Positions 8,820-17,918 of a DNA stretch of 64,000 bases are shown here, in pieces. The position numbers were made by a program, and so were the translations under genes. Position 1 is the stretch's first letter; each line of letters opens with the position of its first letter. The notes beneath the pieces are model-generated. The model ran no database searches. It saw nothing but the letters and a program-made list of their open reading frames with translations, and was not told the DNA's origin. Source of the DNA: Marinimicrobium sp038419845 (GTDB lineage: Bacteria > Pseudomonadota > Gammaproteobacteria > Pseudomonadales > Cellvibrionaceae); contig NZ_JBCAQT010000002.1 in the NCBI RefSeq assembly GCF_038419845.1, positions 1 through 64,000 on the forward strand. The letters run 5' to 3'.

Positions 8820-9911
8820 CTAGAACTTGTCATCACTGTCGTGAAAATCCCGGTCGAACAGACTACCGGAAGACGGACGATCAGGTACCGGCTCCGCTTT
8901 GGGCTTGTCCGAAGGCTCAATCAGCTCGGTACCGCGATGCCCCGGCTTGGGCTCGCGCGGATCGGGCCGAACCGGATCGGCGGGCTTATCGGACACCGGG
9001 GGCGCTTCCGGATCGCGATCCACCGCCGGTGAGAGCGGTTCGGGCTCGGCGGGCTTGGCCGGAGGGGCGCTGGGTGTCGGCTGCGCCGGCGACTTCGGCG
9101 GTGCGGGCTGGGCCGGAGGCTTGGGCGCCGTTTTGCTCACCGGGGCTTTCTTCTGGCCCGCTTTGCTGGAGCTTTTCTTCGCCGTGGTTTTCTTCGCGGT
9201 TGTTTTCGTGGCCGAAGTTTTCTTCGTAGAGGCCTTCTTGGTAGAGGCTTTAGCAGAGGCCTTCTTGGTAGAAGCCTTCTTGGCCGTGGCGGTGGTCTTG
9301 CTGGCCGCCTTCTTCTTGCTCGGGGCCTTTTTGGCGGTGGTTTTCTTGGCGGTTGCGCCGGCCTTACTGGCTACTTTCTTGGTAGCGGCCTTTTTGCTGA
9401 CGACTTTTTTCTTGGCGGCCGGCTTTTTTGCCGCCGCTTTTTTGGTGGTGGTTTTTTTGCTGGCGGATTTCTTGCGCGCCGTGCTTTTCTTGCTCGCGGC
9501 TTTTTTCTTCAACTTCTTTTCCACCGCCTTGGTGGCCTTGTTGATTTCGCGCGCGAGCTTGTCGGCCTGGGTTTTCTCGGCCTTGGCCTCGGTCAGGGCC
9601 TGCTTGGCTTCTTGCCAGGCCTGCTGGGCGGCGTCTACCACCTGCTGCTGTTTGGTCACTGCCTCAGCCGCTTTGTTCTGACGGCTCCGGGTAGCGGCGG
9701 TTTTGTTCTTTACCTTGCCGGCCGCCACCTTGCGGGCGCGCAATGTTTTGAGCTTGCTCTTGGCACCATCCAGCGCCTTTTTGGCTTTGCTCTCGGCCTT
9801 TTCAGCCTGAGTGAGTTTTTGCGCGCGGGCTTTGTCCAGCTGCGCCTGAACCTTCTCGACCTGTTTCTCCAGGTCGGTCACGCTGACAGTTGCTTTTTTT
9901 CTGGCGGCCAT
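8820..9911 (-). CDS. algP: AlgP-like histone H1-type protein
   Basis: 363 residues from ATG 9911 (AGGA upstream); a longer frame to 10004 lacks a ribosome site. It has three parts: an N-terminal coiled coil (about 10-120, with DLEKQVEKVQAQLDKA); a long Lys/Ala/Thr/Ser tract (about 125-260) built from KKAA, KKTTAKK and STKKAS units like eukaryotic histone H1 tails; and a Pro-rich, acidic C-terminus ending in FDRDFHDSDDKF. AlgP of P. aeruginosa is a DNA-binding protein that affects alginate gene expression, and its gene neighbours there (ABC-F gene, FKBP, algQ, dsbH) are all present here. The repetitive tract is expected to vary in length between strains. DNA binding is inferred from composition. 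Confidence 0.85.
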   Translation of the reverse strand: MAARKKATVSVTDLEKQVEKVQAQLDKARAQKLTQAEKAESKAKKALDGAKSKLKTLRARKVAAGKVKNKTAATRSRQNKAAEAVTKQQQVVDAAQQAWQEAKQALTEAKAEKTQADKLAREINKATKAVEKKLKKKAASKKSTARKKSASKKTTTKKAAAKKPAAKKKVVSKKAATKKVASKAGATAKKTTAKKAPSKKKAASKTTATAKKASTKKASAKASTKKASTKKTSATKTTAKKTTAKKSSSKAGQKKAPVSKTAPKPPAQPAPPKSPAQPTPSAPPAKPAEPEPLSPAVDRDPEAPPVSDKPADPVRPDPREPKPGHRGTELIEPSDKPKAEPVPDRPSSGSLFDRDFHDSDDKF

Positions 9912-10204
9912 AGTGAAATTCCTGTGCAATTGGGAGTGAACGAAACCAGCAACAATGCTTTTCGCTATTGTAGTAGTGTCAAACAAAAATGTGTATGACC
10001 GCACGGCAATTTACGCCAAATCCAACCAAAATAGCCCTCAAATTGCCTCTTAAGGGAACCTTGCCGGCCCGCAACTGACCAAGAATGACCCTTGGGGCGG
10101 CAAAAACCCGCGAAAAGCGTACACAGAGCAGCAAGTTGAGTTACTATTGGGCGCTCTTATTGCCAACCAAATGACACTCTCCAATATAAAAGAAGGTGCA
10201 CAAC

Positions 10205-10939
10205 ATGAAACGCAATTCACTACTACTGCTGGGACTCATGGCTTCCACTGCGGTACTGATTGGCTGCAACCAGGCCGAAGAAGAGCAACCGGCGAAGCTG
10301 GAAACCCTGGAACAGAAGGTCAACTACGTTTTCGGTACCAACCTGGCCGAGAACCTTGAGCAGGGCGGCGTATCGATTGAGCCGGAAGCCTTTGCCCAGG
10401 CGCTGCGCGACAAGCGCGACGGGGTTGAGCCACGCCTGAGCGAAGAGGAAATGCAGGAAGTGATGCAGACCTTCCAGGAACAGGAAATGGCCCGCCGTGA
10501 AGCCGAGACCGAACAACAGGGCGAAGCCAACCGCGAAGCGGCCGAAGCCTTCTTTGCCGAAAACATCGAAGAGGAAGGCGTGACCGAAACCGAATCCGGC
10601 CTGCAGTACAAAGTGCTGGAAGAAGGTGAAGGGGCCAAGCCCGACGCCGACGATACTGTCACCGTGCACTACCGCGGCCGGTTGCTGGACGGCACCGAGT
10701 TCGACAGCTCCTATGAGCGCGATCAGCCCGCGACCTTCGCACTGAACAGCGTGATTGCCGGCTGGACCGAAGCGCTTCAGCTGATGTCACCGGGCTCCAA
10801 GTACGAGCTGTACATTCCCGCCAACCTGGCCTATGGCCCCGGCGGCAACGGCCCGATTCCGCCCAATTCGGCGCTGATTTTCGAAGTCGAGCTGCTGGAA
10901 GTGGCCGAGCCGGAAGAAGCCCCGGCCGAAGAAGAGTAA
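10205..10939 (+). CDS. FKBP-type peptidyl-prolyl isomerase lipoprotein
   Basis: 244 residues. Start ATG 10205, six bases or so after AGAAGG; an in-frame GTG at 10196 overlaps the ribosome site and is rejected. A lipoprotein signal ends at C21 (LIGC). An FKBP N-terminal dimerisation region (about 30-125, rich in Glu and Gln) precedes the FKBP domain (about 135-235) with VTVHYRGRLLDGTEFDSS, the VIAGWTEALQLM helix and the IPANLAYGPGG loop. A short acidic tail follows. It should act as a prolyl isomerase and chaperone in the periplasm. The gene faces algP and is followed by a strong terminator. Confidence 0.93.
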   Translation: MKRNSLLLLGLMASTAVLIGCNQAEEEQPAKLETLEQKVNYVFGTNLAENLEQGGVSIEPEAFAQALRDKRDGVEPRLSEEEMQEVMQTFQEQEMARREAETEQQGEANREAAEAFFAENIEEEGVTETESGLQYKVLEEGEGAKPDADDTVTVHYRGRLLDGTEFDSSYERDQPATFALNSVIAGWTEALQLMSPGSKYELYIPANLAYGPGGNGPIPPNSALIFEVELLEVAEPEEAPAEEE

Positions 10940-10973
10940 CACCCGTGCAAAAGGGGGGCTTACGCCCCACCAC

Positions 10974-11005
10974 AAAAAAGGCCGCTCCCGGAAGCGGCCT
11001 TTTTT
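10974..11005. terminator. bidirectional intrinsic terminator after the FKBP gene
   Basis: The hairpin AAAAAAGGCCGCT - tcccgga - AGCGGCCTTTTTT has an 11-bp stem and a T-run. The A-run on the other strand makes it usable for the convergent WD40-lipoprotein operon too. Confidence 0.85.
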
Positions 11006-11036
11006 GTGGGTTTTTGTTTTGTGGGCCCCTGACGAG

Positions 11037-12044
11037 TCAGTACGTCAGGTCGTGCACAAAACCCTCGGAGCTGAGTGCCCGGTATCGGTCGGGATCCTCG
11101 GTAAAGGCCACATCGATCACCGACACCGCCGTGGGATGCCAGGCTTTTCGCTTGGGCAATTGCCAGCGGTAGACGAGACGGCGGTTGTCGATGTCCCACA
11201 AGAATACCCGACCGTTGGGCATCCCGGTGAGCAGGTAGGCCCCATCGTCGCTGAAGCGGGCGCTGATGATCCGCAAACCCCGCTTGACCCGCTCCTCTGG
11301 CAGAGGCAACTCCCACACCACTCCCTCGCGCGTCCAGAGTCTGGCCTTCTCGTAACGCCCCGAGGAGAGCACCAGCTCGCCATCCGAGCTCAGCCTGACC
11401 AGCTGCACCGGCGCATCGTGCTGCTCACTGGCAACCGGCTCGCCCGTCTCGGCATTCCACAGGGTGGCCGTGCCAGCGTCGGAGCCACTCACCGCATAGC
11501 GGCCATCGCCACTGAGCGCGACGGTCGACACCCGGTCACTGTGATGGAAGTTGCGAATGATGCCGCCACCGCCGACGTTGTAGAGCGACGCGCGGTAATC
11601 TCCCAGACCGAGCAGGGCCACACGTCCGTCCGGTCCGAGGCTGCTGGTGAGAATTTCCGAGGGGCTGCTCCAGTATTGCTCGGCCTCGCCGGTGTCGGTA
11701 TTCCACAGCACCAGGGTGCGCTCATCGGTCGTGAGGGCACGGCGGCCATCGGTGGAGAAGCTGGCCGAGGTAATCAGGGTGTAACTGTCCTGTTTGTGGT
11801 TCCAGTCGTAAAGGCGCTCGCGCTCGTCCAGTTGCCACAAGCTGCCCCCATGATAGCTCGAACCGACGAGCGCCCAGTTTCCGTCCCGGGACAGCGCGCC
11901 TGTCTGCACGCTGCGTGCCGCCACCTCCAGGCTGCTCTCGGGTTTGGCGGGGCGATCGCACCCCGATAGCGCTCCCGCCAGCAATCCCGTACAGACCAGT
12001 AGTATCAGCCCTTGACGCCGGGGCCGGGCGGGTGACTTGGGCAT
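11037..12044 (-). CDS. WD40-repeat lipoprotein
   Basis: 335 residues. The signal peptide has a lipobox LSGC with acceptor C29. The mature part is a beta-propeller of six to seven WD40-like blades, each with a G(N/R)(W/Y)A(L/V)-G-S ... LWN or LWD pattern (for example GRRALTTDERTLVLWNTDTG, GRYAVSGSDAGTATLWNAETG, GAYLLTGMPNGRVFLWDIDN). No catalytic motif; such propellers are binding platforms. It is the last gene of a probable dsbB - rsd - WD40 operon on the minus strand, 50 bases after rsd. Membrane side and partner are unknown. Confidence 0.8.
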   Translation of the reverse strand: MPKSPARPRRQGLILLVCTGLLAGALSGCDRPAKPESSLEVAARSVQTGALSRDGNWALVGSSYHGGSLWQLDERERLYDWNHKQDSYTLITSASFSTDGRRALTTDERTLVLWNTDTGEAEQYWSSPSEILTSSLGPDGRVALLGLGDYRASLYNVGGGGIIRNFHHSDRVSTVALSGDGRYAVSGSDAGTATLWNAETGEPVASEQHDAPVQLVRLSSDGELVLSSGRYEKARLWTREGVVWELPLPEERVKRGLRIISARFSDDGAYLLTGMPNGRVFLWDIDNRRLVYRWQLPKRKAWHPTAVSVIDVAFTEDPDRYRALSSEGFVHDLTY

Positions 12045-12094
12045 GGCGTGTCTCTCAGGCTTTCAGGCTCCCGGGCTTCAGGTAATCCCGGGCT

Positions 12095-12562
12095 TCAGGT
12101 AACCAGGTCTTTGTGTGCGGTGTGCAACACTTCGATCATCCGGTCTTCGGCACTGAAGCGGATCTCCAGTGTTTCTCCAAGGCGCGACAGATCGGGCTCC
12201 AGTGCCTCCAGATCGTCAGTCTCTAAATACTTATCGTTGAAATCCAGAACTTCTTGAGTGGTTTGGTCGATGATTTTGAACAGACGACTCGCTTCCGCCA
12301 GGGCCGCCTTATCACCAAACTCGCGCCCCTCTTTGATCAGCTGGTCATACACTTCAAAGTGACCGGCCGAAACATAGTCCACCAGAGTTTCACACAATCG
12401 GCGCAGTTTGCCGCCGCGCACCTGGTCGTCGGCCTCGGGGCGTTTCAGCGCACTCAGATCGCAGAACTGCACGAGCATTTTGCGACGCGCTTCCAGCCAC
12501 TGATCCACCAGGGTGCTGACCCCGCCCCAACGCTCTTTTGCATCTTTACAGTTTTCTAACAT
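12095..12562 (-). CDS. rsd: Rsd/AlgQ family anti-sigma-70 regulator
   Basis: 155 residues from ATG 12562, with AAGGA seven bases before it. The sequence opens LENCKDAKERWGGVSTLVDQWL and has LVQFCDLSAL and LCETLVDYVSAGHFEVYDQL, the conserved helices of the Rsd/AlgQ family, which binds region 4 of the housekeeping sigma factor in slow-growing cells. Usual length is about 160. P. aeruginosa has the same order algQ - dsbH near algP. Here dsbB lies 80 bases upstream on the same strand. Confidence 0.92.
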   Translation of the reverse strand: MLENCKDAKERWGGVSTLVDQWLEARRKMLVQFCDLSALKRPEADDQVRGGKLRRLCETLVDYVSAGHFEVYDQLIKEGREFGDKAALAEASRLFKIIDQTTQEVLDFNDKYLETDDLEALEPDLSRLGETLEIRFSAEDRMIEVLHTAHKDLVT

Positions 12563-12642
12563 TTCGGGTTCCTTACAAATACCACTCACAAACTCAGGGA
12601 CGGCCAGCGGGCGTCACACTGCATTCAGATTTCTACTTCAAA

Positions 12643-13155
12643 TCAACGGGCCCAACCACGACTCTGGGGCGGGCGCCTCACAAACTGGTAGACATTGACC
12701 ACCGCCAGCACCACAAACCCGATCAGGGTCCAGCCCGGGATGCTGATACCGAACAGCGACCAGACCACTTCGGCGCAGTTGCCATCGCCCATCAGCATAA
12801 CCCGCAACGCCTCAAGAAAGGGCGCTGTGTCCAGAATAAATTCGAAACTGGGGCCGCAGGAGGGAATCTGATCTTCAGGCAGGCTCTGCATCCAGAGCTG
12901 GCGGCTCGACACCGCGCCGCCGGCAATGGCCGAGAGTATTCCGAGACCGGCATACACGCGGCGACCGATGGCGCCCGGGTTGTGCATCCAGGCCATCAGC
13001 GCCCAGACCCCCACCAGAATCACGAACACCCGCTGCCCCACGCAGAGCGGGCAGGGCTCCAGGCCCATGGCGTGCTCCATATAGAGAGCGACCGCCATCA
13101 TGGCCGCGACGGCAAGGACAATCAACAGGTTGGTGGAACGGGTGGTCACTGGCAT
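12643..13155 (-). CDS. dsbB: disulfide bond formation protein DsbB
   Basis: 170 residues with four membrane spans. It carries the first periplasmic redox pair C35-P-L-C38 and the second pair C100 and C127, which together pass electrons from DsbA to quinone. The glycine- and alanine-rich third span and the RRPP end are typical. The partner dsbA is not in the window. It starts the minus-strand run dsbB - rsd - WD40 lipoprotein. Confidence 0.93.
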   Translation of the reverse strand: MPVTTRSTNLLIVLAVAAMMAVALYMEHAMGLEPCPLCVGQRVFVILVGVWALMAWMHNPGAIGRRVYAGLGILSAIAGGAVSSRQLWMQSLPEDQIPSCGPSFEFILDTAPFLEALRVMLMGDGNCAEVVWSLFGISIPGWTLIGFVVLAVVNVYQFVRRPPQSRGWAR

Positions 13156-13267
13156 AGTCTATTCTCAAAGTATTTATCGGCTACAATGGTACGCAATAAC
13201 CCCCATGGGGCGCTACTGCCAGCGTCCGATTTTGACGAAGCACTCACAAGATAAGGTGGCCACTGTC

Positions 13268-13723
13268 ATGCAGCACCCTGCCCTTTCCCGCGCCGGTCAT
13301 TTATTCCGCCACCCCCTGCCCCTGACGGCGGTCTGGCTGCTGGCACTGGCGCTGCTCCTCGCCAACGTCGACGCCCGGGCCCAGGCGGAGGATGTCGAGG
13401 ACGAACTGTACATCCCTCTGGCCCAGCCTCTGGTGGTGAACTACGGCGGCCCGGGCCGGCTGAAGTACCTCAGAGCGGAGATCATCATCCGCATCGGGCA
13501 GCGCAGCGATGCCTCGGTCATCCGTCACCACATGCCGCTGATCCGGCATACGATGGTAATGCTGTTCAGCCGTCAGAGTGAGGAGGAGGTCAACTCTCAG
13601 CAGGGGCGCGAAGCACTGCGCCAGCTGGCGCTGGAAGAAATCAACCAGCGGCTGGCCCAAGAGGAAGGTCGTGAGGATATCGCGCGCGATCTGTTATTCA
13701 ACAACTTTGTCGTCCAGCGCTAA
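13268..13723 (+). CDS. FliL-like flagellar basal body-associated protein
   Basis: 151 residues from ATG 13268; the AAGG ribosome site is at 13253-13256. An N-terminal hydrophobic segment (about 19-40), either a signal peptide or an anchor, precedes a FliL-type domain: YIPLAQPLVVNYGG, then KYLRAEIIIRIG, HHMPLIRHTMVMLFSRQ and REALRQLALEEINQRL. This matches FliL closely in the stretch from the PL-P beginning to the L-EE-N helix. No other flagellar gene is nearby, so it is an orphan FliL paralogue. It is divergent from dsbB. Confidence 0.75.
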   Translation: MQHPALSRAGHLFRHPLPLTAVWLLALALLLANVDARAQAEDVEDELYIPLAQPLVVNYGGPGRLKYLRAEIIIRIGQRSDASVIRHHMPLIRHTMVMLFSRQSEEEVNSQQGREALRQLALEEINQRLAQEEGREDIARDLLFNNFVVQR

Positions 13724-13780
13724 GGGCTTTGTCGTCCAGCGCTGACAAGCCCTGCCAACCGGGGTCCGCCGCGAGGTAGG

Positions 13781-15388
13781 TCAGACGGCCCCCTGACACT
13801 CGCACTTTTCATACTGGCGGTAGTAGCGCTCCAGATAGTCCTCAAAACTGAGCCGGTCGGCCGCTTCCAGTGCGCGCTGATCCGCCAGTGACGCTTCGGC
13901 CAACTGCTCGAAGTGGCTCTTCAGTGCCGGCTCCAGCGGCCGCCGGGCAAAGACGTTGCGATGCTCCTCCGCCAGCGCCATGGCGTGCCCGAAGAAGGTT
14001 TTGCCCTCGCGCTGCATCTCCTCCAGTATTCTCGCTGAAGGGGTCAGCTCCGGCCGTGTCACCTTTTCCCGCTGATCGGCCACCGCCCGACGAAAATGGC
14101 CATCGCCTTGGCACTGATCGAGCAGGCCCGCACACTCTTCCATTCCCGCCAGCAGCTCGCCGGCCCAGTCAGCCATGGCGACCTCCTCCTCTCCGCGTTG
14201 CAGCGTCAGACCCGGCTCCCGGCCCCGGTAGACGATGCGCGACTGATTCTCCTGAATATTGCGATACTCCAGGTCGTTCGCGCGTGGGCTGTCCGCCAGC
14301 AGGCAGTAGAGCAGGAAGGCATCCAGAAAGTGGATCTGCTCGGCGCTGATGCCCAGCGGCTCGTAGGGATTGAGGTCGACGCAGCGCACCTCCACATACT
14401 CCACACCTCGCAGCCGCAGTGCCTGGAGAGCGGTTTCGCCGCGCTGGGTGGTGCGCTTGGGACGGACGCTGCTGTAGAACTCGTTTTCGATCTGCAGCAG
14501 GCTGGTATTCAGCTGCTGGTAGCGACCCTCGCTGTCTTTGACGCCAATCGCCTGATAGGCCGGGTGCGGGCGGGTAATGGCCTCACACAGGGTCTGCAGG
14601 TAGGTGGACAGGTCGTTGTAACAGATGGTCATCTGCTGCTGGGCATCGCTCTGGTAGCCCAGGTCGCCCATGCGCAGGGAGGTGGCATGGGGCGCATAGA
14701 GGCTGTGCTCGTCGTCACCGAAGGGCTGCAGGCTGTGTTTTTTGCCGCGCACAAAGGAGCGACAGACCGCCGGCGCCGCGCCGAACAGATAAATCAGAAG
14801 CCAGGAGTAGCGGCGGAAGTTGCGGATAAGATCAAAATACCGCTGGGTTTTGTAGTCCTGCAATAACTGCTCATCGCCCTCCTGCCGCTGCAGGTCGCGC
14901 CAGAAATCATCGGGCAGGGAAAAGTTGTAATGCACTCCGGCAATGGTCTGCATGGTGCGCCCATAGCGATGCCCCAGGCCCCGCCGATACACGGTTTTCA
15001 TCAGGCCGCTGTTGGAGGAGCCGTAGCGGGCCACTGGAATGCCCTCATCACCCTTGAGCGAACAGGGCATACTGGCGGGCCAGAGCCGCTCTTCGCCCAG
15101 CACGCTGTAGGTATAGCGGTGGACATCATCCAGCTGGCGCAGCAGGTCACTCACCCGGTTGAACGGCTCGGTGATGAATTCCAGCAGCGCTTCACTGTAG
15201 TCGGTGGTGATGTGCGGATGGGTCATGGCCGAGCCCAGCGCCCTCGGGTGCTCGGTCTGCGACAGCCCCCCGTCCGGACTCACCCGCAGACTCTCTTTCT
15301 CAACCCCGCGAAGGATCCCCTTGAGCAGCGGATTCCCCGCCTTCGAGAAATGGGCGAGGTGTTGGCGATAGCGATGGGGGCGGGACAA
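13781..15388 (-). CDS. gshA: glutamate-cysteine ligase
   Basis: First enzyme of glutathione synthesis: joins Glu and Cys using ATP. 535 residues, proteobacterial type 1 family. Seen motifs are GVEKESLRVSPDG near the N-terminus, HITTDYSEALLEFITEPF (the Glu/metal binding region) and YVEVRCVDLNPYEPLGI. The start is a TTG at 15388; it is preferred because AAGGAG lies seven bases upstream and no ATG fits. A TTG start suggests modest translation. The 112-residue gene at 15448 lies upstream on the same strand. Confidence 0.95.
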   Translation of the reverse strand: MSRPHRYRQHLAHFSKAGNPLLKGILRGVEKESLRVSPDGGLSQTEHPRALGSAMTHPHITTDYSEALLEFITEPFNRVSDLLRQLDDVHRYTYSVLGEERLWPASMPCSLKGDEGIPVARYGSSNSGLMKTVYRRGLGHRYGRTMQTIAGVHYNFSLPDDFWRDLQRQEGDEQLLQDYKTQRYFDLIRNFRRYSWLLIYLFGAAPAVCRSFVRGKKHSLQPFGDDEHSLYAPHATSLRMGDLGYQSDAQQQMTICYNDLSTYLQTLCEAITRPHPAYQAIGVKDSEGRYQQLNTSLLQIENEFYSSVRPKRTTQRGETALQALRLRGVEYVEVRCVDLNPYEPLGISAEQIHFLDAFLLYCLLADSPRANDLEYRNIQENQSRIVYRGREPGLTLQRGEEEVAMADWAGELLAGMEECAGLLDQCQGDGHFRRAVADQREKVTRPELTPSARILEEMQREGKTFFGHAMALAEEHRNVFARRPLEPALKSHFEQLAEASLADQRALEAADRLSFEDYLERYYRQYEKCECQGAV

Positions 15389-15447
15389 ATTTCTGCTCCT
15401 TTACAACGGGGCGCTGGCAACCGGCGATTGAGGCGCGGCAACCGCGA

Positions 15448-15786
15448 TCAGGACTCGCTCGGGGGCAAGTCGTCGGTTGTTGATGCCGGGGCGTCAGCTG
15501 AGGGCGACTCTTCAGCCGATGACTCCACCTCCGCCGCTTTTGACGCTACAGGTCCGGATGATACCGCATCCGCACCGATCACGGGCAGCCCGCGCTCATC
15601 GGTCTGACACGAATGGATAGTAATACGCTGTTCAAAGTCTTTTGCGCTCACTTCCACCTTCAGATTGACCGCCTCGTCCCGGTGGGGCGTCTTGTACAGT
15701 GCCCCCCGGTCGCGGCCATCCAGCCAATCTTTCTGCTTTCCCAAAAACAGTCCTTCCTGATTCTGAAGAATATAGAGTTCTGTCAT
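15448..15786 (-). CDS. conserved hypothetical protein, 112 residues
   Basis: The first 70 residues look folded (MTELYILQNQEGLFLGKQKD, then DEAVNLKVEVSAKDFEQRI), and the last 40 are a disordered tail rich in Ser, Ala, Glu and Asp. I recognise no domain. It has no signal peptide or membrane segment. It precedes gshA by about 60 bases on the same strand and may be cotranscribed with it. A candidate sigma-70 promoter is at 15832-15860. Function not assigned. Confidence 0.65.
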   Translation of the reverse strand: MTELYILQNQEGLFLGKQKDWLDGRDRGALYKTPHRDEAVNLKVEVSAKDFEQRITIHSCQTDERGLPVIGADAVSSGPVASKAAEVESSAEESPSADAPASTTDDLPPSES

Positions 15787-16095
15787 TGATCACCTTGCCA
15801 TCGTCACGCAACGTGCGCCACCAAAACGCGAATTGTTCAGTGTTAGCGCGGCGAGTGCAAGGGGTTTTGAGAAACCGCTGGTCGGGCAAATACCACCTCT
15901 CGTCGCCCCTAACCCAAATGGGGTATGTGCCGGCTCAGCCGTTGGTCTAACATTTTGTGGGGAATTCAACGACATCTCCTTGCCTGGAGCCGCTGTTCCG
16001 CTCCACCGGTGCCGACAGGGAACTGACTGCCCACAGGGAACTGAATTTAAGGACCGGGATTCGGTAACGACCTACTAACAATCTGGAGCCAGATC
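15787..16095. other. intergenic region, divergent promoters
   Basis: About 310 bases between the 112-residue gene (minus) and the lipoprotein gene (plus). Apart from the candidate minus-strand promoter and a GGAG ribosome site at 16084-16089 before the lipoprotein start, nothing is evident. Short open frames here lack ribosome sites and conserved features. Confidence 0.5.
15832..15860 (-). promoter_or_regulatory. candidate sigma-70 promoter for the 112-residue gene
   Basis: On the minus strand, TTGCAC is followed after 17 bases by AACAAT, a good -35 and a fair -10 match, about 45 bases before the start codon. Confidence 0.4.
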
Positions 16096-17910
16096 ATGCT
16101 TGTATTGCTTCGAACCCTGCTGGTAACCCTCGCCCTGATGAGCCTGGCCGCCTGTGGCGGCGGTGGTGGCGATGGTTCGACCCCTCCGACCAATAACGAC
16201 GGTGGTGGCGACACCACCGATGATGACAACACTGACGACGACACCGGTGACAACAGCGACGAAGAGGAGCCCACCTCGGGCAGCCGCACCGGCACTTTTG
16301 TCGATAGCGCTGTCGCCGGGATCACCTTCACCAACGAGCCCAGCGGCATTACCGGCACCACGGATGCCCAGGGCCGCTTTACCTTCGAGCCCGGCGACAC
16401 GGTCACCTTCTCTATTGGCGACCTGAACCTGCCCTCGACCACCGCCCGCGGCCTGGTCACACCGCTGACCATTGCCGGGACGGACGATCCCAATGATGTG
16501 GTGGCCACCAATATCGCCCGCCTGCTGCAGAGCCTGGATTTTGACGGCGATGCCAGCAATGGTATCGATATCGCCGGGGGCGCGGCCGACGTGGCCACCG
16601 CGGTGGACTTCTCGGCCGACGATTTCGATGATCAGGTCGCGGAGCTGGTGGCCAATTCCGGCAGCAGCAACACCAGCCTGGTTTCCGCCGAGGACGCGCG
16701 CGCCCACCTGCAGACCTCGCTGAATGAGGTCCGCGCCCGGGCCATCGGCAGCTGGTATTACGTCGACACCTCGGCGGCGGATGTTGAAGAACAGTTTGTG
16801 ATCGTACTGACACTGATGAGTGATGGCCGATTTGCCCTCTTCAATGACGAAGACTGGCCTGAAATGGATGGCTTCGAAGTCGGCGATATTGGGTGGAACA
16901 TCAGCAACGGGCAGATCACGCTGGACAACGTGCGTGACTACAGCGGGGAAATCGGCTTTGCCGGCGGCACCTGTGAATCAGAGGAAGACAACCAGTTCAC
17001 CCTGGATCTGGTGAGCGGCAACAGCCTGGGTGACGACAAGCTATTGTTGGGAGCCGACACGGGCGTAGGCGAGGGCTGCGACGCCGAGGGCGATGGCGCC
17101 GAGGTCATTGAGTTTACCCGTCTTTACAGCGACACCGACGGCCGGGTGGGCACCTGGTTTATGGAAGATGCCGACGAGTTCCTCATGCTGCACCTTTTTG
17201 CCGATGGCATGTTCGCTTACCTGGAAGAAGATACCGACCCCCAATCCCTGTCAGCCGGGATCGAGCGCGGCACCTACAGCATTGATGCCGAAACCAACGC
17301 CGTCACCTGGACGGTGGTCACCGACACCAATGGCGACAGTGGTTTCTCCCACCCCTGTCCCGACCTGCCGGCCGGGGAAACCGGCTGCGGCCCCGACGGC
17401 GGGGACATCCAGGAAACCCTGACCTTTGACGCCGACAGTAACACCCTGGTGTTTGGGACCAATGCCCCCGACGAAGAGCCGGAAGCGTTTACGCGGGTCG
17501 GCCCCACCGGCGTGGAAGTGGGCACCAGTGGAGACAGTGGTAGCGGCGGCGACACCACGCTGGATATCAGCGGCACCTGGACCTTCGATATCAATGATTC
17601 CACTGACGTGGTCGAATGCGAAGACGACCGTATCGAGAACTTTGTCGTTGTCCAGACCGGTACCGATCTGGAAGTCACCGACGAAGGCGGCCACAATTAC
17701 AGCGGCAGCCTGTCCGGCTCCAGCCTGGTCTGGACCGGCAGCTACCCGGAGGATGGCGGCACCACGGAAACCAGTCTGGAAGCCACCGTCACGGCCGATG
17801 GCGCCGGGTCGATGAGCATGTCCGGCTCCAGCGCCTGGAGCTTCACGATGGACGGCGAAACCGATCCGTACTGCTCCGGCACCAGCACCTTTACCGGCAC
17901 GCTGAACTAG
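16096..17910 (+). CDS. large acidic lipoprotein
   Basis: 604 residues. A lipoprotein signal ends at C20 (LAAC) and is followed by a poly-Gly stretch and an Asp/Thr-rich linker (about 30-65). The next module (about 70-140) has FVDSAVAGITFTN and the DAQGRFTFEPGDTVTFSIGDL pattern, a carboxypeptidase-regulatory-like beta sandwich seen at the front of many gammaproteobacterial surface lipoproteins. The rest consists of two or three beta-rich units with WYYVDTSA, GTWFMEDADEF and SGTWTFDINDS starts, perhaps repeats of one lipocalin-like fold. It is likely outer-membrane anchored and surface exposed. Function unknown. Confidence 0.8.
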   Translation: MLVLLRTLLVTLALMSLAACGGGGGDGSTPPTNNDGGGDTTDDDNTDDDTGDNSDEEEPTSGSRTGTFVDSAVAGITFTNEPSGITGTTDAQGRFTFEPGDTVTFSIGDLNLPSTTARGLVTPLTIAGTDDPNDVVATNIARLLQSLDFDGDASNGIDIAGGAADVATAVDFSADDFDDQVAELVANSGSSNTSLVSAEDARAHLQTSLNEVRARAIGSWYYVDTSAADVEEQFVIVLTLMSDGRFALFNDEDWPEMDGFEVGDIGWNISNGQITLDNVRDYSGEIGFAGGTCESEEDNQFTLDLVSGNSLGDDKLLLGADTGVGEGCDAEGDGAEVIEFTRLYSDTDGRVGTWFMEDADEFLMLHLFADGMFAYLEEDTDPQSLSAGIERGTYSIDAETNAVTWTVVTDTNGDSGFSHPCPDLPAGETGCGPDGGDIQETLTFDADSNTLVFGTNAPDEEPEAFTRVGPTGVEVGTSGDSGSGGDTTLDISGTWTFDINDSTDVVECEDDRIENFVVVQTGTDLEVTDEGGHNYSGSLSGSSLVWTGSYPEDGGTTETSLEATVTADGAGSMSMSGSSAWSFTMDGETDPYCSGTSTFTGTLN

Positions 17911-17918
17911 TACTCGTC

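Noticed and set aside
8899..9681. 260-codon open frame opposite the AlgP-like gene
   Set aside because: It is the mirror of the Lys/Ala repeat tract (Phe/Leu/Ala-rich, no ribosome site).
11004..11969. 321-codon plus-strand frame over the WD40 gene
   Set aside because: Antisense shadow of a high-GC gene; the minus frame has the signal peptide and blade motifs.
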